This document shows, one piece after another, positions 5,825-5,876 of a stretch of 5,876 nucleotides of DNA. Made by a program: the position numbers and the translations under genes. The notes under the pieces are model-generated. The model was not told the origin of the DNA. It was given only the letters and a program-made list of their open reading frames with translations, and searched no databases. Location: NCBI GenBank assembly GCA_021777365.1, contig JAJYDP010000340.1:1-5876 (forward strand), in the 5' to 3' direction. How positions within the stretch are numbered: position 1 is the stretch's first letter; each line of letters begins with the position of its first letter. This DNA is from Chloroflexota bacterium (GTDB lineage: Bacteria; Chloroflexota; Limnocylindria; Limnocylindrales; CSP1-4).

Positions 5825-5843
5825 GTGCTTGGGAAGCAAGCAC
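5825..5843. other. Putative attachment-site core (att junction) in tRNA-Gly
   Basis: GTGCTT-GGGAAGC-AAGCAC is a perfect 6-bp inverted repeat with a 7-bp centre, spanning the tRNA anticodon arm up to the exact point where tRNA similarity ends (5825/5826). Inverted core-binding arms around a 6-8 bp overlap are the architecture of tyrosine recombinase crossover sites, and anticodon-arm sites are well known. The intact tRNA would be expected to keep only five of the six base pairs. That this integrase made the junction is inference; the second att site was not found in the window. Confidence 0.55.
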
Positions 5844-5866
5844 TCTGCCAACTGAGTTACTCCCGC
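5826..5866 (-). tRNA. tRNA-Gly(CCC), 5' half only, broken in the anticodon stem
   Basis: Read on the minus strand from 5866, the sequence follows tRNA numbering exactly: acceptor strand GCGGGAG (1-7), TA, D stem ACTC/GAGT with loop AGTTGGCA, G26, anticodon 5' strand CTTGC, and loop TTCCCAA with anticodon CCC (5833-5831). The 3' strand of the anticodon stem begins GCA, then becomes CC where AG is needed to pair. No variable loop, TTCRA T-loop or acceptor complement CTCCCGC follows, so the gene is a half and cannot give a functional tRNA as it stands. Breakage inside the anticodon arm is a classic outcome of tyrosine-recombinase integration. Whether the host keeps another tRNA-Gly(CCC) copy is unknown. 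Confidence 0.85.
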
Positions 5867-5876
5867 CCAGGAGCGG

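Larger units (their letters stand above)
5427..5825. other. Non-coding region between packaging operon and tRNA-Gly fragment
   Basis: About 400 bp with no supportable gene. The longest + strand opening is antisense to the methyltransferase start and reads low-complexity. On the minus strand there is only a 15-codon frame, ATG 5641 to a TAG about 45 nt later, preceded by GGTGGGG, which I do not call. The interval contains the inverted repeat at 5450-5469, a nested repeat cluster (5505-5574), the tandem repeat 5713-5730 and the hairpin 5804-5819. CGATCTACG occurs at both 5516-5524 and 5673-5681. A possible extended -10 toward the operon, TGCTACGGT, ends at 5646 but has no clear partner. This density of repeats suits an attachment-site arm region, a packaging site or an origin; I cannot tell which. 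Confidence 0.5.

Noticed and set aside
5786..5866. A complete tRNA-Gly at the right edge
   Set aside because: The 5' half is perfect, but the anticodon stem fails at positions 42-43, and there is no T-loop or acceptor complement downstream. The 5804-5819 hairpin cannot serve as a T arm.
1..5876. CRISPR array, rRNA genes, toxin-antitoxin pair or restriction partner
   Set aside because: No regularly spaced repeats, no rRNA sequence, no toxin-like gene beside the XRE regulator and no endonuclease beside the methyltransferase were seen.

Overview
The window is high-GC bacterial DNA (well above 60% G+C by eye) carrying a compact phage-derived integrative element. The likely host is a high-GC phylum such as Chloroflexota or Actinomycetota. 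This is inferred only from base composition and the style of the tRNA-Gly fragment, so the phylum stays open.

Layout, left to right. Bases 2-121 encode a piece of a DDE (rve-type) transposase on the + strand; its recognisable similarity stops just after the first catalytic Asp. Bases 122-387 are non-coding and hold two small GC-rich hairpins downstream of the integrase stop. A tyrosine recombinase/integrase with a complete R-K-HxxR-H-Y active site lies on the - strand at 388-1575. A short, relatively AT-rich divergent control region (1576-1646) carries a perfect TGACGT-N6-ACGTCA inverted repeat. It separates the integrase from a small XRE-family regulator on the + strand (1647-2057). That regulator overlaps tail-to-tail by 28 bp with a three-gene - strand operon. 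Read 5' to 3', the operon is a ParB-domain/DNA methyltransferase fusion (5426-4116), a terminase small subunit (4113-3538) and a terminase large subunit (3541-2030). Spacings are 2 nt and a 4-nt ATGA overlap. Upstream of the operon is about 400 bp of non-coding DNA with a nested repeat/hairpin cluster (5505-5574), a 9-bp tandem repeat (5713-5730) and a small hairpin (5804-5819). The window ends in the 5' half of a tRNA-Gly(CCC) gene (5826-5866, - strand), which breaks off in the anticodon stem.

Reading of the whole: integrase and XRE form an integration/lysogeny control pair. Methyltransferase, TerS and TerL form a DNA packaging module with its own modification enzyme. The broken tRNA looks like an attachment-site junction. 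No portal, protease, capsid, tail, lysis or replication gene is visible, and the position next to terL where a portal gene would be expected is taken by the convergent xre/int pair. Two explanations remain: (1) a very small satellite-like element that encodes its own terminase and borrows capsids from a helper, or (2) a prophage remnant. The second attachment site is not visible, so the element's left limit is undefined.
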